Assembly (NCBI GenBank): GCA_021773355.1
Contig: JAJFKE010000047.1
Span: 124,001 to 188,000, forward strand
DNA: 64,000 nucleotides
DNA from: Gammaproteobacteria bacterium
GTDB taxonomy: Bacteria; Pseudomonadota; Gammaproteobacteria; Pseudomonadales; Pseudohongiellaceae
Direction of reading: 5' to 3'
The notes under the pieces were generated by a model that saw only the letters and a program-made list of their open reading frames with translations, was not told the DNA's origin and did not search any database. A program made the translations under genes and the position numbers. This document shows, in pieces, positions 16,568 through 25,237 of the stretch; the stretch's first letter is position 1; the number at the start of each line of letters is the position of its first letter.

Positions 16568-17497
16568 CTAGAAATCATGCACAAAGGATATGGAGAAAAT
16601 CCTGTTCAGATAGTCGTGCCCACTAACACCCGATATATCGTACAAGCTGTAAGCAAAATTAATCGAAGAATCTCTACTGCTAGGAATACTAAGACCGAGA
16701 GACCACTCATTTGTTTTCGCTTCTAACTGATAGGCAACCCAACCCTGTCTAAAAGCTGAATCACTATAGAAGGCCTCGGCCACCTTGTACAGATTCAAAC
16801 TGGGCTCAGTGGTACTTGAAACTGTAAATCCATCTACCCGTCTAAACCCGCCGCTAAGCAACATTCCATTCTCGAAGCTGTATTCCAAATCCGCAAACAC
16901 ACTACGTGAATCATAGTCGAATAGTTCAAAGGGCAGACTCAAGTCGGGATCATAGCCAAAACTTGAGATTACCGGATCATGTGGCAGCGAATCGCTGCTG
17001 CTATCTTGATAATCTACTCCAGTGGACAAAAACCACGCTGGTGACAGTCGTTTAAGGTAGCTTACATCCACCGTTAGCAGTTCATTGTCTCGCGCCCTAC
17101 CATCATAGTCTTCCACGGCATAGCTAATACTTGTGGCCAACAGCGGCGCGTAGGCGCCCAGACCCCATTTATGATTATAGTTAGCAGAAACCCCTGCGCC
17201 GAGTTTATCGAATCCTGGGAGATCTTCGAATCTGGATGCGTTCACCTGCGCGGAAACTATCAGTGAATTTTTTAGGCCTATCTCGTAGAGCTTCCCCAGG
17301 GAATATTCAATATTGAGAAAACTGGAGCCTCGCTCATGGCGGCTGTCTTCGCCACGAGCCACGTTATCTTCGTGTCCCGCAGCGAGGCTGATTTGCGAGA
17401 AACTATTAGCGCTTACGGCAGAGCTAAACAACAAAGCCAAACCGGCATTGATGAATACTAAAATTTTAGGTGGTTTTACGCTGAAGAGCAGTTGCAT
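16568..17497 (-). CDS. Putative outer-membrane beta-barrel protein, uncharacterised
   Basis: A 309-residue protein with a signal peptide (cut near residue 30, SAVSA-NS). The rest alternates polar and hydrophobic residues in beta-strand-like stretches (SFLNIEYSLGKLYEIGL, LLTVDVSYLKRLSPAW, RSVFADLEYSFENGMLLSGG) and ends in FVHDF, the C-terminal phenylalanine expected of barrel proteins. I do not recognise a named family. It is first in a four-gene minus-strand run, 20 bp from the cupredoxin gene, so the two exported products probably act together. Confidence 0.65.
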   Translation of the reverse strand: MQLLFSVKPPKILVFINAGLALLFSSAVSANSFSQISLAAGHEDNVARGEDSRHERGSSFLNIEYSLGKLYEIGLKNSLIVSAQVNASRFEDLPGFDKLGAGVSANYNHKWGLGAYAPLLATSISYAVEDYDGRARDNELLTVDVSYLKRLSPAWFLSTGVDYQDSSSDSLPHDPVISSFGYDPDLSLPFELFDYDSRSVFADLEYSFENGMLLSGGFRRVDGFTVSSTTEPSLNLYKVAEAFYSDSAFRQGWVAYQLEAKTNEWSLGLSIPSSRDSSINFAYSLYDISGVSGHDYLNRIFSISFVHDF

Positions 17498-17551
17498 TGA
17501 ATTGTACTAAATCTCTGGAAGCGCAGATTATAGTCTATTCCCAGCCAAATA

Positions 17552-17570
17552 ATCAGCTACAGAGGCTGAT
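17552..17570 (-). terminator. Small hairpin after recX (possible terminator)
   Basis: ATCAGC/GCTGAT with a 7-nt loop lies 14 nt past the recX stop, followed on the minus strand by TATTTGG. A short stem and poor U-run make this weak. Confidence 0.3.
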
Positions 17571-17583
17571 AACTGAACTCAAT

Positions 17584-18099
17584 TCAGGCCATGTGCTTTT
17601 CCAAGGCACAGCGAATCTCCAGCGGCCCAAAGCCTCGGGACTCCAGGAATCTGGATAATTTCAAATGCATTTTCGACCCATGCTGGATGGCTTGCTGGCT
17701 ACGCATTTTCTTGTCGACCAGCGCAGTGGCCGCTTGCTGCCAATGAGTATCTTCGCGCTGTAGATATTTCCCAATTGTGCTTTCCAGTACCTGCCGTGCC
17801 AGTAGATCTGCCTCTATATGTGTATAGGCGAAGCCCCTGGACTTTCTGTAACGAACATAAGATTCAGCAAAGCGCTGGTCCGATTGCAACCCCTGTGAGC
17901 GCAATTTATCCAGCACGCTTGTTAGCAGGTTTCTGTCAACTTCGGGAAATTTTTTGCAGAGCTTTTGAACTAGCTCGTAATAAGAATGTTCCCGGCGAGC
18001 CAAATAATCCATTGCGGCCCGCCGGAGAACAGGGACATCGTTACAAGATGTTGTTTCAGGCACTTTTATCTTGATACTTCTTGGGCTGCCTCGCCACAT
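17584..18099 (-). CDS. recX: RecA regulator RecX
   Basis: A 171-residue protein from the ATG at 18099 (MWRGSPRSIKIKV). The frame is open back into recA, but that would add 46 residues not seen in RecX. Core helical repeats include RAAMDYLARREHSYYELVQK (20-residue block typical of RecX), LRSQGLQSDQRFAESYVRYRKS and the C-terminal FLESRGFGPLEIRCALE. Family knowledge: RecX binds in the groove of RecA filaments and limits their growth. It lies 76 bp downstream of recA, the usual arrangement, and is probably co-transcribed by read-through. Confidence 0.93.
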   Translation of the reverse strand: MWRGSPRSIKIKVPETTSCNDVPVLRRAAMDYLARREHSYYELVQKLCKKFPEVDRNLLTSVLDKLRSQGLQSDQRFAESYVRYRKSRGFAYTHIEADLLARQVLESTIGKYLQREDTHWQQAATALVDKKMRSQQAIQHGSKMHLKLSRFLESRGFGPLEIRCALEKHMA

Positions 18100-18175
18100 G
18101 TTGCCAGCATAGGCTTGGTCCTTGCTGCTTACCACGGCCAGAGACCGTTGCGGCGAGAGCCCTGTTGTAACACGC

Positions 18176-19264
18176 TTAGCTGGTTTTCGCGTCAGCCAAG
18201 ACGACCACATCATCATTTGCAGGTGTGTCGGCATCATCTTCCGAATTGGCCGCTTCCTTGGCTAGGTCGCCACCCAGTAATTGAGCGCGAATCTGCAGTT
18301 CGATTTCTTCAGCGATGTGCGGATTCTCTTCCAGATATAGACCAGCATTCTTCTTGCCCTGACCTATCTTCTCACCTTTGTAGGCGTACCAGGCACCAGA
18401 TTTTTCAACCAGGCCTTGCTTCACGCCCAGGTCGATAACCTCACCTAGATGATAAATACCCTTGCCGTACATTATCTGGAATTCTGTTTGTCTGAACGGT
18501 GGTGCTACCTTGTTCTTTACCACCTTCACGCGGGTTTCATTACCAACCACCTCATCGCCTTCCTTGATGGAACCGATACGGCGGATATCTAATCGTACAG
18601 AGGAATAAAACTTAAGCGCGTTACCACCGGTGGTGGTTTCGGGAGAACCGAACATAACGCCTATCTTCATACGAATCTGGTTAATGAAAATAACAAGAGT
18701 GTTCGAATTCTTGATATTGCCAGTCATCTTGCGCAGTGCCTGAGACATCAAGCGAGCCTGAAGGCCCATATGACTGTCGCCCATGTCTCCCTCGATTTCC
18801 GCCTTGGGAGTGAGAGCTGCTACAGAGTCAATCACCACAACGTCAAGAGCACCTGAGCGCACTACCATGTCACAAATTTCCAGCGCCTGTTCTCCGGTGT
18901 CAGGCTGGCTGACCAGAAGATTGTCTACATCGACACCCAGGCTTTCTGCATAGATAGGATCCAGTGCATGCTCTGCATCGATAAAGGCACAGCTACCGCC
19001 GGCTTTTTGTGCTTCGGCGATAACCTGTAAAGTTAAGGTGGTTTTACCCGATGACTCTGGCCCGTAAATTTCAACCACACGACCGCGGGGAAGACCGCCT
19101 ATGCCGAGGGCCACATCCAGGCCTAGAGAACCCGTGGAGATAGCTGGAATTGGTTCACGATCGGTGTCCCCGAGTCGCATCATGGAACCTTTACCAAACT
19201 GTTTTTCGATTTGCGACAGAGCCGCTGCCAATGCTTTTTCTTTATTGCCGTTATCTTCAATCAT
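18176..19264 (-). CDS. recA: Recombinase RecA
   Basis: A 362-residue recombinase. The ATG at 19264 ([16 protein letters not shown]) follows AAGGAAAA by four bases; a longer frame upstream is not conserved. Walker A is GPESSGKTT (68-76), Walker B region [12 protein letters not shown], and L1/L2 loops contain [20 protein letters not shown] and [14 protein letters not shown]. The C-terminus is acidic ([13 protein letters not shown]) as usual for regulation of DNA access. Role: homologous recombination and LexA co-protease activity. SOS control appears to come from boxes at 19768-19821, with a long intervening leader. Confidence 0.98.
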   Translation of the reverse strand: MIEDNGNKEKALAAALSQIEKQFGKGSMMRLGDTDREPIPAISTGSLGLDVALGIGGLPRGRVVEIYGPESSGKTTLTLQVIAEAQKAGGSCAFIDAEHALDPIYAESLGVDVDNLLVSQPDTGEQALEICDMVVRSGALDVVVIDSVAALTPKAEIEGDMGDSHMGLQARLMSQALRKMTGNIKNSNTLVIFINQIRMKIGVMFGSPETTTGGNALKFYSSVRLDIRRIGSIKEGDEVVGNETRVKVVKNKVAPPFRQTEFQIMYGKGIYHLGEVIDLGVKQGLVEKSGAWYAYKGEKIGQGKKNAGLYLEENPHIAEEIELQIRAQLLGGDLAKEAANSEDDADTPANDDVVVLADAKTS

Positions 19265-19767
19265 TATGTTTTCCTTGTGTTTATATTCACAACTGAAGCC
19301 TGGTTCCATGAGTAAAGCAGTTGTCGGGTTGCCCCTTAAATACCCAGTTTCCTGAGTTCTAAATAGTAGCCTGTCCCCAGCTACTTGCTAAATTTTTGCA
19401 AATCTTAAACCCTGAGCCAGCTAGCTCTAAGCCTTGTATCTCTCGCCTACTACCGCGCGCCTACTGCCGCAGCTTTCCGGCTGTTGCGTCTTATTTTCGG
19501 CTGTTGATCGCGTATCTGGTGGCTAGCACTCGATGTCACTGCTGTGACCATCGATGTACCCACAGTGGGTAACATCGAGTTCAGCCATAAATCGTATAAT
19601 CCTGTTGTTGCGGTATTAGTTGCGGTATTAGTTGCTGTTTTATTCGGGGCTAATCTGGTCGTGCTCTGCATCGTCTTGGCCCTTATCGTTTATCCTAAAC
19701 CTATCCTAACTATCCTAAATCCGTCCAATGGCCGTAGTGCCTGACCTGGTCGGCCCTGACCTAACTA
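19265..19767 (-). other. Long recA leader region
   Basis: About 500 nt lie between the recA start and the nearest SOS boxes. The stretch contains a nested inverted-repeat structure (19529-19579), a duplicated 12-mer (AACTAATACCGC on minus, near 19609-19632) and three TTAGGATA repeats spaced about 10 bp (19688-19715). A 73-codon minus-strand frame (19450-19671; begins MQSTTRLAPNK) could be a leader peptide but is low-complexity and unrecognised. A hydrophobic frame on plus (19544-19744) is its antisense. Confidence 0.5.
19529..19579. repeat. Nested inverted repeats in the recA leader
   Basis: Outer arms CTCGATGT/ACATCGAG (19529-19536 and 19572-19579) enclose two inner palindromes: GTCAC-TGCT-GTGAC (19535-19548) and TACCCAC-A-GTGGGTA (19557-19571). 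In RNA this could fold as a three-way junction; in DNA as a double cruciform. Its function is unknown. Confidence 0.8.
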
Positions 19768-19783
19768 CTGTATATACGAACAG
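19768..19783. promoter_or_regulatory. LexA (SOS) box 1
   Basis: CTGTATATACGAACAG is a perfect CTGT-N8-ACAG with the AT-rich centre typical of gammaproteobacterial LexA sites. On minus, it overlaps a candidate -10 (TATATA, 19776-19771) preceded after 16 nt by TTGTTT (19798-19793), so LexA would block transcription toward recA. Confidence 0.85.
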
Positions 19784-19805
19784 TGCAAATTTAAACAAAT
19801 AATTA

Positions 19806-19821
19806 CTGTATATACAACCAG
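19806..19821. promoter_or_regulatory. LexA (SOS) box 2
   Basis: CTGTATATACAACCAG differs from the consensus only at the first base of the ACAG half. It is 38 bp from box 1 (centre to centre) and upstream of the candidate -35, so two LexA dimers may bind. It is 39 bp beyond the pncC stop. Confidence 0.75.
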
Positions 19822-19859
19822 TATATTGGCAAAAAACAGAAATCCTTTAGTTTTTCTCT

Positions 19860-20360
19860 CTAATCAACTAACAGCAGACAACCTTCCAGTGCCGCAACCA
19901 CCGTCGCCCGCCTTACGGACTCGCGATCTCCGCTAAAATGAAAACAGCGAGCCAGACTTTTTGTTTCCCATTGCCAGGCAATCCATACCGTTCCCACGGG
20001 TTTTTCATCGGAGCCACCGTCCGGACCAGCGATGCCACTGACGGCGATGGCAACATTTGCACGGCTGTTGTGAATCGCACCGGCGCTCATGGCAAGCACA
20101 ACCTCTTCGCTTACCGCGCCTGCAGCATCCATTGCAAATAAGGTTTCGGGGACATTCAATAAGCGTTGTTTAGCCTCATTGGAATAAGTGACGAAGCCGC
20201 TATCGAACCAGACGGAACTTCCTGCCAGTGCGGTAAGAGATTGCGAAATCCATCCGCCCGTGCAAGATTCGGCGGTGGCGATGATTAGTTTTTTGGCGAG
20301 GAGTTTGTCAGCGAGTTGTTGAACCAGTTCAGGAATCGAGCTAGAAAGTGTGTCTGACAT
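19860..20360 (-). CDS. pncC: Nicotinamide-nucleotide amidohydrolase, CinA C-terminal family
   Basis: A 166-residue single-domain protein equal to the C-terminal domain of CinA. The catalytic serine motif is TAESCTGGWIS (29-39, S32). Other landmarks are SGFVTYSNEAKQRLL, AVSGIAGPDGGSDEKPVGTV and a terminal hydrophobic helix. Reaction: nicotinamide mononucleotide to nicotinate mononucleotide and ammonia, recycling the by-product of NAD-dependent DNA ligase. It lies between mutS (divergent) and recA, as in Pseudomonas. Its stop is just upstream of the SOS boxes. Confidence 0.92.
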   Translation of the reverse strand: MSDTLSSSIPELVQQLADKLLAKKLIIATAESCTGGWISQSLTALAGSSVWFDSGFVTYSNEAKQRLLNVPETLFAMDAAGAVSEEVVLAMSAGAIHNSRANVAIAVSGIAGPDGGSDEKPVGTVWIAWQWETKSLARCFHFSGDRESVRRATVVAALEGCLLLVD

Positions 20361-20577
20361 GGTTCCATGTTAGCGACTAAAGCGAGTGAATGGAACAGCC
20401 CATAGACCCGAACTTTAGCTAACAGATGAGGCTTTTATCGCCCAGGCCTGCGAACCCGCAGCTACAGGAATTAGCTATGCCCCCGCTCAGTCAAACCGTG
20501 TAGAATTCTCCAGCAGCAATGCCAAAACAAACATCAACAAAGTTGAAAAAATCTCACTTGATTCAGCAGTTAGCCCT

Positions 20578-23190
20578 TTGACCGACACACAAGCCCATAC
20601 TCCCATGATGCAGCAATTTCTGCGCATCAAGGCCCAGCACCAGGACAGTCTGTTGTTCTATCGCATGGGAGATTTTTATGAATTGTTCTTCGACGACGCA
20701 AAAACCGCTTCCACTATTCTCGACATCACCCTAACTGCCAGAGGCAAAACCGCCGGGGAACCAATTCCAATGTGTGGAATTCCCTATCACGCGGCGGATC
20801 GTTATCTGGCGAAATTAGTCGAAACCGGTGTCTCGGTAGCAATCTGCGAGCAAATTGGTGACCCGGCTACCAGCAAGGGGCCGGTGGAGAGGCAAGTAGT
20901 AAGGGTCATCACACCCGGTACAGTCAGTGATGAAGCACTGTTGGATGAACGCAGAGACAACTGCCTGCTGGCCATCTCTGGCTCAGCAACTTCCTCCGCC
21001 GCAGCCGGGGCAAGAAATAAAATTTACGGCATCGCTTTTATGAATATCTCCAGCGGCAGATTCGTGCTCAGTGAGGCATTGGGTCTGGATGCATTAAGCT
21101 CAGAAATTGGTCGCATCAGACCTGCCGAAATATTGATACAAGAGGAACTCACAGAAGTAGACGCTGCGCTGACGCATCCGGCGAAACGTCGACGACCGGT
21201 CTGGGAGTTCGAGTCGGATAATGCGCAGCGAATTCTGAGCGAGCACTTTCACAGCAAAGATCTTTCCGCCTTCGATTGCCAGGATATGACCACGGCGCTA
21301 CAGGCAGCCGGCTGTCTCATCCAATATGCCAGAGAAACCCAGAAATCTGATCTGCCCCATATTCAAGGCATTCAGGTAGAACGACTGGATGACAGTGTGA
21401 TCCTCGATGCCGCCAGCAGGAGAAATCTGGAACTGGACATGAATCTGGCCGGCGGCAGAGACAATACCCTACTTGCGGTTATCGATAGAACTGCGACGGC
21501 AATGGGCAGCAGATTGCTGTCGCGTTGGATTAATCGTCCACTGCGCGAGCGCAGGCAACTGGAGTTGCGGCAACAGGCGGTTTCCGCACTTAAACAAGAT
21601 TACCGCTTTGAAAAACTGCATGAGGTATTAAAAAGCATCGGTGACCTGGAACGAATCCTCGCCCGCCTGGGGCTGCGATCGGCGCGACCACGGGATTTGG
21701 CCAAATTACGCGATGGACTTAAGCTGCTTCCAGAACTACAGCAACAATTGAGTGATACCGAATCGGACTCTATTAAGCAGCTGGCCCTGCTAATCAGTGA
21801 GTTCCCCAAGCAATCGCAGTTGTTAATGAGGGCACTGGAGGAAAACCCGCCGGTGGTTATCCGCGAAGGCGGTGTAATCGCCCAGGGCTTCGATGCCGAG
21901 CTGGATGAATTGCGCAATCTTAGCAGCAACGCCGGCCAGTTTCTGCTGGACCTGGAACTGCAGGAAAAAGAACGAACTGGATTAAGCACATTAAAGGTAG
22001 GTTACAACCGAGTTCACGGCTATTACATCGAGATCAGCAAAGGACAAGCAGACACGGAGTTGCCGGCCGAATACATAAGGCGACAAACCCTAAAAAATGC
22101 CGAACGCTTCATCACTCCCGAACTCAAGGAATTCGAAGACAAAGTGCTTAGTGCGCGCAGCAAATCCCTGAGCCGGGAGAAAGCACTGTATGAGTCTCTG
22201 CTGGAGGAATTGGCCAGCGATCTACGTGGCTTGATCGCCAGTGCGGAAGCCTTGGCAGAACTGGATGTGCTGAACTGCTTCGCGGAGCGAGCGGTAAATT
22301 TGGAATATTGCCAACCGGAATTAAGCGACGAACCTGGAATTATCATTGAAGGCGGAAGACACCCGGTGGTAGAAAAAGTCACGACCGAAACCTTCGTCGC
22401 CAACGACCTCTGCCTTAATCTGCAACAGAAGATGCTAATCATTACCGGGCCCAATATGGGTGGCAAATCCACCTACATGCGACAAACGGCATTGATCGTG
22501 TTACTGGCTCTATGCGGCTCTCACGTCCCTGCCGACGTCGTAAAACTGGGACCCATCGATAGAATATTTACTCGCATAGGCTCTTCCGATGATCTTGCCG
22601 GTGGCCGCTCTACATTCATGGTAGAAATGACGGAGACCGCCAATATTCTGCACAATGCCAGCGCCAATAGCCTGGTGTTAATGGACGAGATCGGTCGCGG
22701 TACCAGTACCTTTGATGGGCTCTCACTTGCCTGGGCAGCCGCGGTGCATATTGCCGAGCAGATTAAGGCTTATACCCTTTTCGCCACGCACTATTTCGAG
22801 CTAACCAGCCTGCCCGAATCTTTCGACAATATTGTGAATGTTCATCTGGACGCGGTTGAGCATGACAACGGCATAGTGTTCTTACATGCAGTAAAATCCG
22901 GCCCAGCTAACCAGAGTTATGGATTGCAGGTTGCGCAACTGGCAGGAATTCCCCGAGCTGTTATACAACGTGCCCGCGATAAGCTACAGCAACTGGAGCA
23001 GGATGCATCGCCGCTGCCAACAACAGCAACCTCCTCGAATCGCACCGCAGTCGAACCCATGCAAAGTGAAATGTTCGCCACCATAGTGCACCCGGCAGTC
23101 GAGTATCTGCAGCGCCTGGATCCCGATGAGATTACTGCCAAAGAAGCCCTGAAAATCCTGTATGAGTTGAAGCAAAAATCTAAGCAGTGA
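20578..23190 (+). CDS. mutS: DNA mismatch repair protein MutS
   Basis: An 870-residue protein. The mismatch-wedge motif is F33-Y34-E35 in [10 protein letters not shown]; Walker A is GPNMGGKST (624-632), followed by signature region [19 protein letters not shown], Walker B LMDEIGRG and switch ATHYFELT. The C-terminal helical tetramerisation segment ends [19 protein letters not shown] start at TTG 20578 reproduces the E. coli N-terminal spacing before TPMMQQ, but has no visible Shine-Dalgarno. The first ATG (20605) would remove nine residues. Role: recognises mispairs and small loops and recruits MutL. Confidence 0.96.
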   Translation: MTDTQAHTPMMQQFLRIKAQHQDSLLFYRMGDFYELFFDDAKTASTILDITLTARGKTAGEPIPMCGIPYHAADRYLAKLVETGVSVAICEQIGDPATSKGPVERQVVRVITPGTVSDEALLDERRDNCLLAISGSATSSAAAGARNKIYGIAFMNISSGRFVLSEALGLDALSSEIGRIRPAEILIQEELTEVDAALTHPAKRRRPVWEFESDNAQRILSEHFHSKDLSAFDCQDMTTALQAAGCLIQYARETQKSDLPHIQGIQVERLDDSVILDAASRRNLELDMNLAGGRDNTLLAVIDRTATAMGSRLLSRWINRPLRERRQLELRQQAVSALKQDYRFEKLHEVLKSIGDLERILARLGLRSARPRDLAKLRDGLKLLPELQQQLSDTESDSIKQLALLISEFPKQSQLLMRALEENPPVVIREGGVIAQGFDAELDELRNLSSNAGQFLLDLELQEKERTGLSTLKVGYNRVHGYYIEISKGQADTELPAEYIRRQTLKNAERFITPELKEFEDKVLSARSKSLSREKALYESLLEELASDLRGLIASAEALAELDVLNCFAERAVNLEYCQPELSDEPGIIIEGGRHPVVEKVTTETFVANDLCLNLQQKMLIITGPNMGGKSTYMRQTALIVLLALCGSHVPADVVKLGPIDRIFTRIGSSDDLAGGRSTFMVEMTETANILHNASANSLVLMDEIGRGTSTFDGLSLAWAAAVHIAEQIKAYTLFATHYFELTSLPESFDNIVNVHLDAVEHDNGIVFLHAVKSGPANQSYGLQVAQLAGIPRAVIQRARDKLQQLEQDASPLPTTATSSNRTAVEPMQSEMFATIVHPAVEYLQRLDPDEITAKEALKILYELKQKSKQ

Positions 23191-23893
23191 ACTGGGGACC
23201 CTCTGATTAACTCCGAACTGCCTCAGGCTTTTGGCTTGTTCCGAGGTTGAGGCGTCTTAGATTTACTTGAGCCCAAACTACAGCCACAATTTCAACAGCA
23301 CGGAGTTTATAGGGTCTGAAAATCGAAACTGAAGCCAGCACTTCATTTAGCCATAGGGTCTGGTTCTGAGATATTCCCACGAAATCTTGAAAACCCTGGC
23401 TTAGATTTATTTTAAATTCAACGCTGAAGTAAGCGCGCCGTAACGCAGATGTTTCCTGGGAACAATCAGGGCCAGGTGCCCGTGAGCAGGGAGCATCTGC
23501 GTTACAGCGGGCGATGAGGTATTCTGCCCAGTCCAGCCGCCAGAAGCCGGGCTATTGCGTGGCTCAATATTTCCTGAGGATATCTCAGGGTCTGGGTAGC
23601 TTCAAGACTGAAGGGCCCTAATCTGTGAGGCGCCGTAATCCTGTGCATGAGACCTCTAATCGGCTGAAACAGCTGAATTCAGGATTAACCTTAGGAACCC
23701 GACCTGCTGATGTAATAAATGCTGCAGCCGGATGGGAAACTGCCGAAAAAAACTGATAGAATGCACGCCGCGAAGCCACGGCAACGGCGGAAAGTTTGCT
23801 TAATTCAAGCCAGTGAAACGCTGGCCAATTGAAGCGCAGAAAATCGAATTTTGAGCTGATTTTTAGCTTAACGAAGCAAGGTTTGGAGACAAC
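23191..23893. other. 703-nt non-coding region between mutS and fdxA
   Basis: No credible protein frame. Contents: a small hairpin after mutS (GCCTCA/TGAGGC, 23220-23253), a large inverted repeat (23440-23505), a hairpin CCTGAG-GATAT-CTCAGG (23573-23589), three copies of AGGGTCTG (23311, 23354, 23587), two copies of CTTAGATTTA, and a TAGAAT -10-like box at 23757-23762 that may serve fdxA. In Pseudomonas the sRNA RsmZ lies near fdxA, but GGA-loop arrays and a GacA box were not seen here. Confidence 0.5.
23440..23505. repeat. Large inverted repeat / structured RNA candidate
   Basis: GTAACGCAGATG (23440-23451) and CATCTGCGTTAC (23494-23505) are perfect 12-bp inverted arms. The 42-nt interior can form two further stems, CCTGG/CCAGG and GCCC/GGG, giving a three-way junction. 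There is no adjacent U-tract, so a simple terminator is unlikely. It may be a REP-like element, an sRNA or a leader structure. Confidence 0.7.
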
Positions 23894-24217
23894 ATGACGT
23901 TCATAGTAGGTGATAATTGTATTCGTTGTAAGCACACGGACTGCGTTGAAGTATGCCCGGTGGACTGTTTTTACGAAGGCCCTAATTTCTTGGTAATTCA
24001 CCCGGATGAGTGTATCGATTGTGCGCTTTGCGAGCCAGAATGCCCGGTAGATGCAATCTATGCTGAAGATGAGATACCAGAAAATCAGCAGAATTTTTTA
24101 GCGCTAAATGCGGAATTGGCAGAAATCTGGCCAAATATCACCGAGAAGAAAGACGCTCTGCCTGATGCAGAGGAATGGACTGACAAGACCGACAAACTGC
24201 AATACCTGGAGCGCTAG
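23894..24217 (+). CDS. fdxA: Seven-iron ferredoxin FdxA
   Basis: A 107-residue ferredoxin with nine cysteines in the first half: 9, 12, 17, 21, 25, 40, 43, 46 and 50. By analogy with Azotobacter FdI, C9, C17 and C50 bind [3Fe-4S] and C21, C40, C43 and C46 bind [4Fe-4S]. The acidic C-terminal half ([14 protein letters not shown]) is typical of FdxA. Role: low-potential electron carrier; partner unknown. A GGAG precedes the ATG. It is convergent with nlpD; in Pseudomonas rpoS lies between them. Confidence 0.95.
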   Translation: MTFIVGDNCIRCKHTDCVEVCPVDCFYEGPNFLVIHPDECIDCALCEPECPVDAIYAEDEIPENQQNFLALNAELAEIWPNITEKKDALPDAEEWTDKTDKLQYLER

Positions 24218-24264
24218 CGCTGCAGCGTCGCCCTGTTTAATTTATTGTTTTACACCCTTCTGCA

Positions 24265-24287
24265 AGCTACCTGACCCTGAGGTAGCT
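24265..24287. terminator. Convergent hairpin between fdxA and nlpD
   Basis: AGCTACCT/AGGTAGCT form a perfect 8-bp stem with a 7-nt loop, overlapping the nlpD stop codon. U-tracts are poor on both strands, but the convergent position suggests bidirectional termination. Confidence 0.45.
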
Positions 24288-25236
24288 ATCTTGAAGGCAA
24301 GAACCTCGACGGATCAACCGAGTCACCGTCTTCACGAATCTCAAAGTGCAACATCGAAATTCCAGCCGGATTCTCACCAATCTCGGCAATCTTCTCACCT
24401 GCTAGTACTTGACTGCCTTCGCTCACTAACATCACGCTATTGTGCGCATAGGCACTCAGGTAGCGATCGCTGTGACGAATTATGATCAGGTCACCAGTTC
24501 CCTGAATACCGCGACCGGAATACACCACTTCGCCATCTCCAGCCGCCAGCACCGGGTCTCCGCTTCTACCGCCAATATCTACACCCTTATTGATACCTGT
24601 CTGGAAACCTCTTAACAAACGCCCCTGATGGGGCCACTGCCATTGTAGCGTCCTCGCCGACGCTGCTACTGGCTGCCGCAACACCGCAGCAGAAGAACTG
24701 CTACCTGCACGTGCTCTGGCCACGGAATTATTGCTCACTGCGGTACCCAGATTAGAGTTAGACAGGGTACTTGAGCCTGCACCGATGTTGTTGAGATTTA
24801 GATTTATCTGTTGGTCGACGAATATCGTATAAGGCGGGTTCAAACCGTTAGCTATTGCCAAACTACGGAAATCCAGGTCATATTGGAAGGCAATTGAAAA
24901 CAGAGTATCCCCGGAACGAACTCGATGAGAGCTGGCACTATTGGGAGTCGGGGCAGCCGAACTCTGAGCCGGTGTTCGAGCTATCGCCGCTGTGGTGGCA
25001 GTAGTGGTCGATCTATTAGCGCTGGAAGAAGAGACTGTTACTGGTCTGGAATTTTCGATTCTAAGGCTGCTATCCGGCGTAGAACTGTCGACAATAATAG
25101 GTGCATTAACTACCTGCCGCTCTCCCTGATCGGAAACCGGTGCCTGGTAATTTCCACCACAGGCACTAATCAGCAGTAGCAGCCCCGAGAAAACGGATAC
25201 AGCATAGGCACGTGAATGTTTATTCTGCACAAGCAT
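24286..25236 (-). CDS. nlpD: Murein hydrolase activator NlpD
   Basis: A 316-residue lipoprotein from the ATG at 25236, two bases after the upstream gene stops; a longer frame (start 25311) would bury the signal peptide. Lipobox LLISACGG places the lipidated cysteine at C26. Next come a Ser/Thr/Ala-rich linker, a LysM domain (RVRSGDTLFSIAFQYDLD ... INLNL) and a LytM/M23 domain. The zinc site is degenerate: NKGVD replaces the usual HxGxD, so it should not cut peptidoglycan itself. Family knowledge: NlpD activates the amidase AmiC at the septum. No rpoS follows it. Confidence 0.92.
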   Translation of the reverse strand: MLVQNKHSRAYAVSVFSGLLLLISACGGNYQAPVSDQGERQVVNAPIIVDSSTPDSSLRIENSRPVTVSSSSANRSTTTATTAAIARTPAQSSAAPTPNSASSHRVRSGDTLFSIAFQYDLDFRSLAIANGLNPPYTIFVDQQINLNLNNIGAGSSTLSNSNLGTAVSNNSVARARAGSSSSAAVLRQPVAASARTLQWQWPHQGRLLRGFQTGINKGVDIGGRSGDPVLAAGDGEVVYSGRGIQGTGDLIIIRHSDRYLSAYAHNSVMLVSEGSQVLAGEKIAEIGENPAGISMLHFEIREDGDSVDPSRFLPSR

Positions 25237-25237
25237 A

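Noticed and set aside
19544-19744. Hydrophobic 66-codon plus-strand frame (GTG start) near the SOS boxes, tempting as a TisB-like toxin
   Set aside because: It ends before the SOS boxes and points toward them, so LexA could not control it from there; the hydrophobic run arises from a duplicated 12-mer.
23191-23893. RsmZ/CsrB-type sRNA near fdxA
   Set aside because: No array of GGA-bearing stem-loops and no GacA-box palindrome (TGTAAG-N6-CTTACA) was found, so I do not name it as such.
23618-24001. 127-codon minus-strand frame overlapping the fdxA start
   Set aside because: It is antisense to a certain ferredoxin gene and has no recognisable features.
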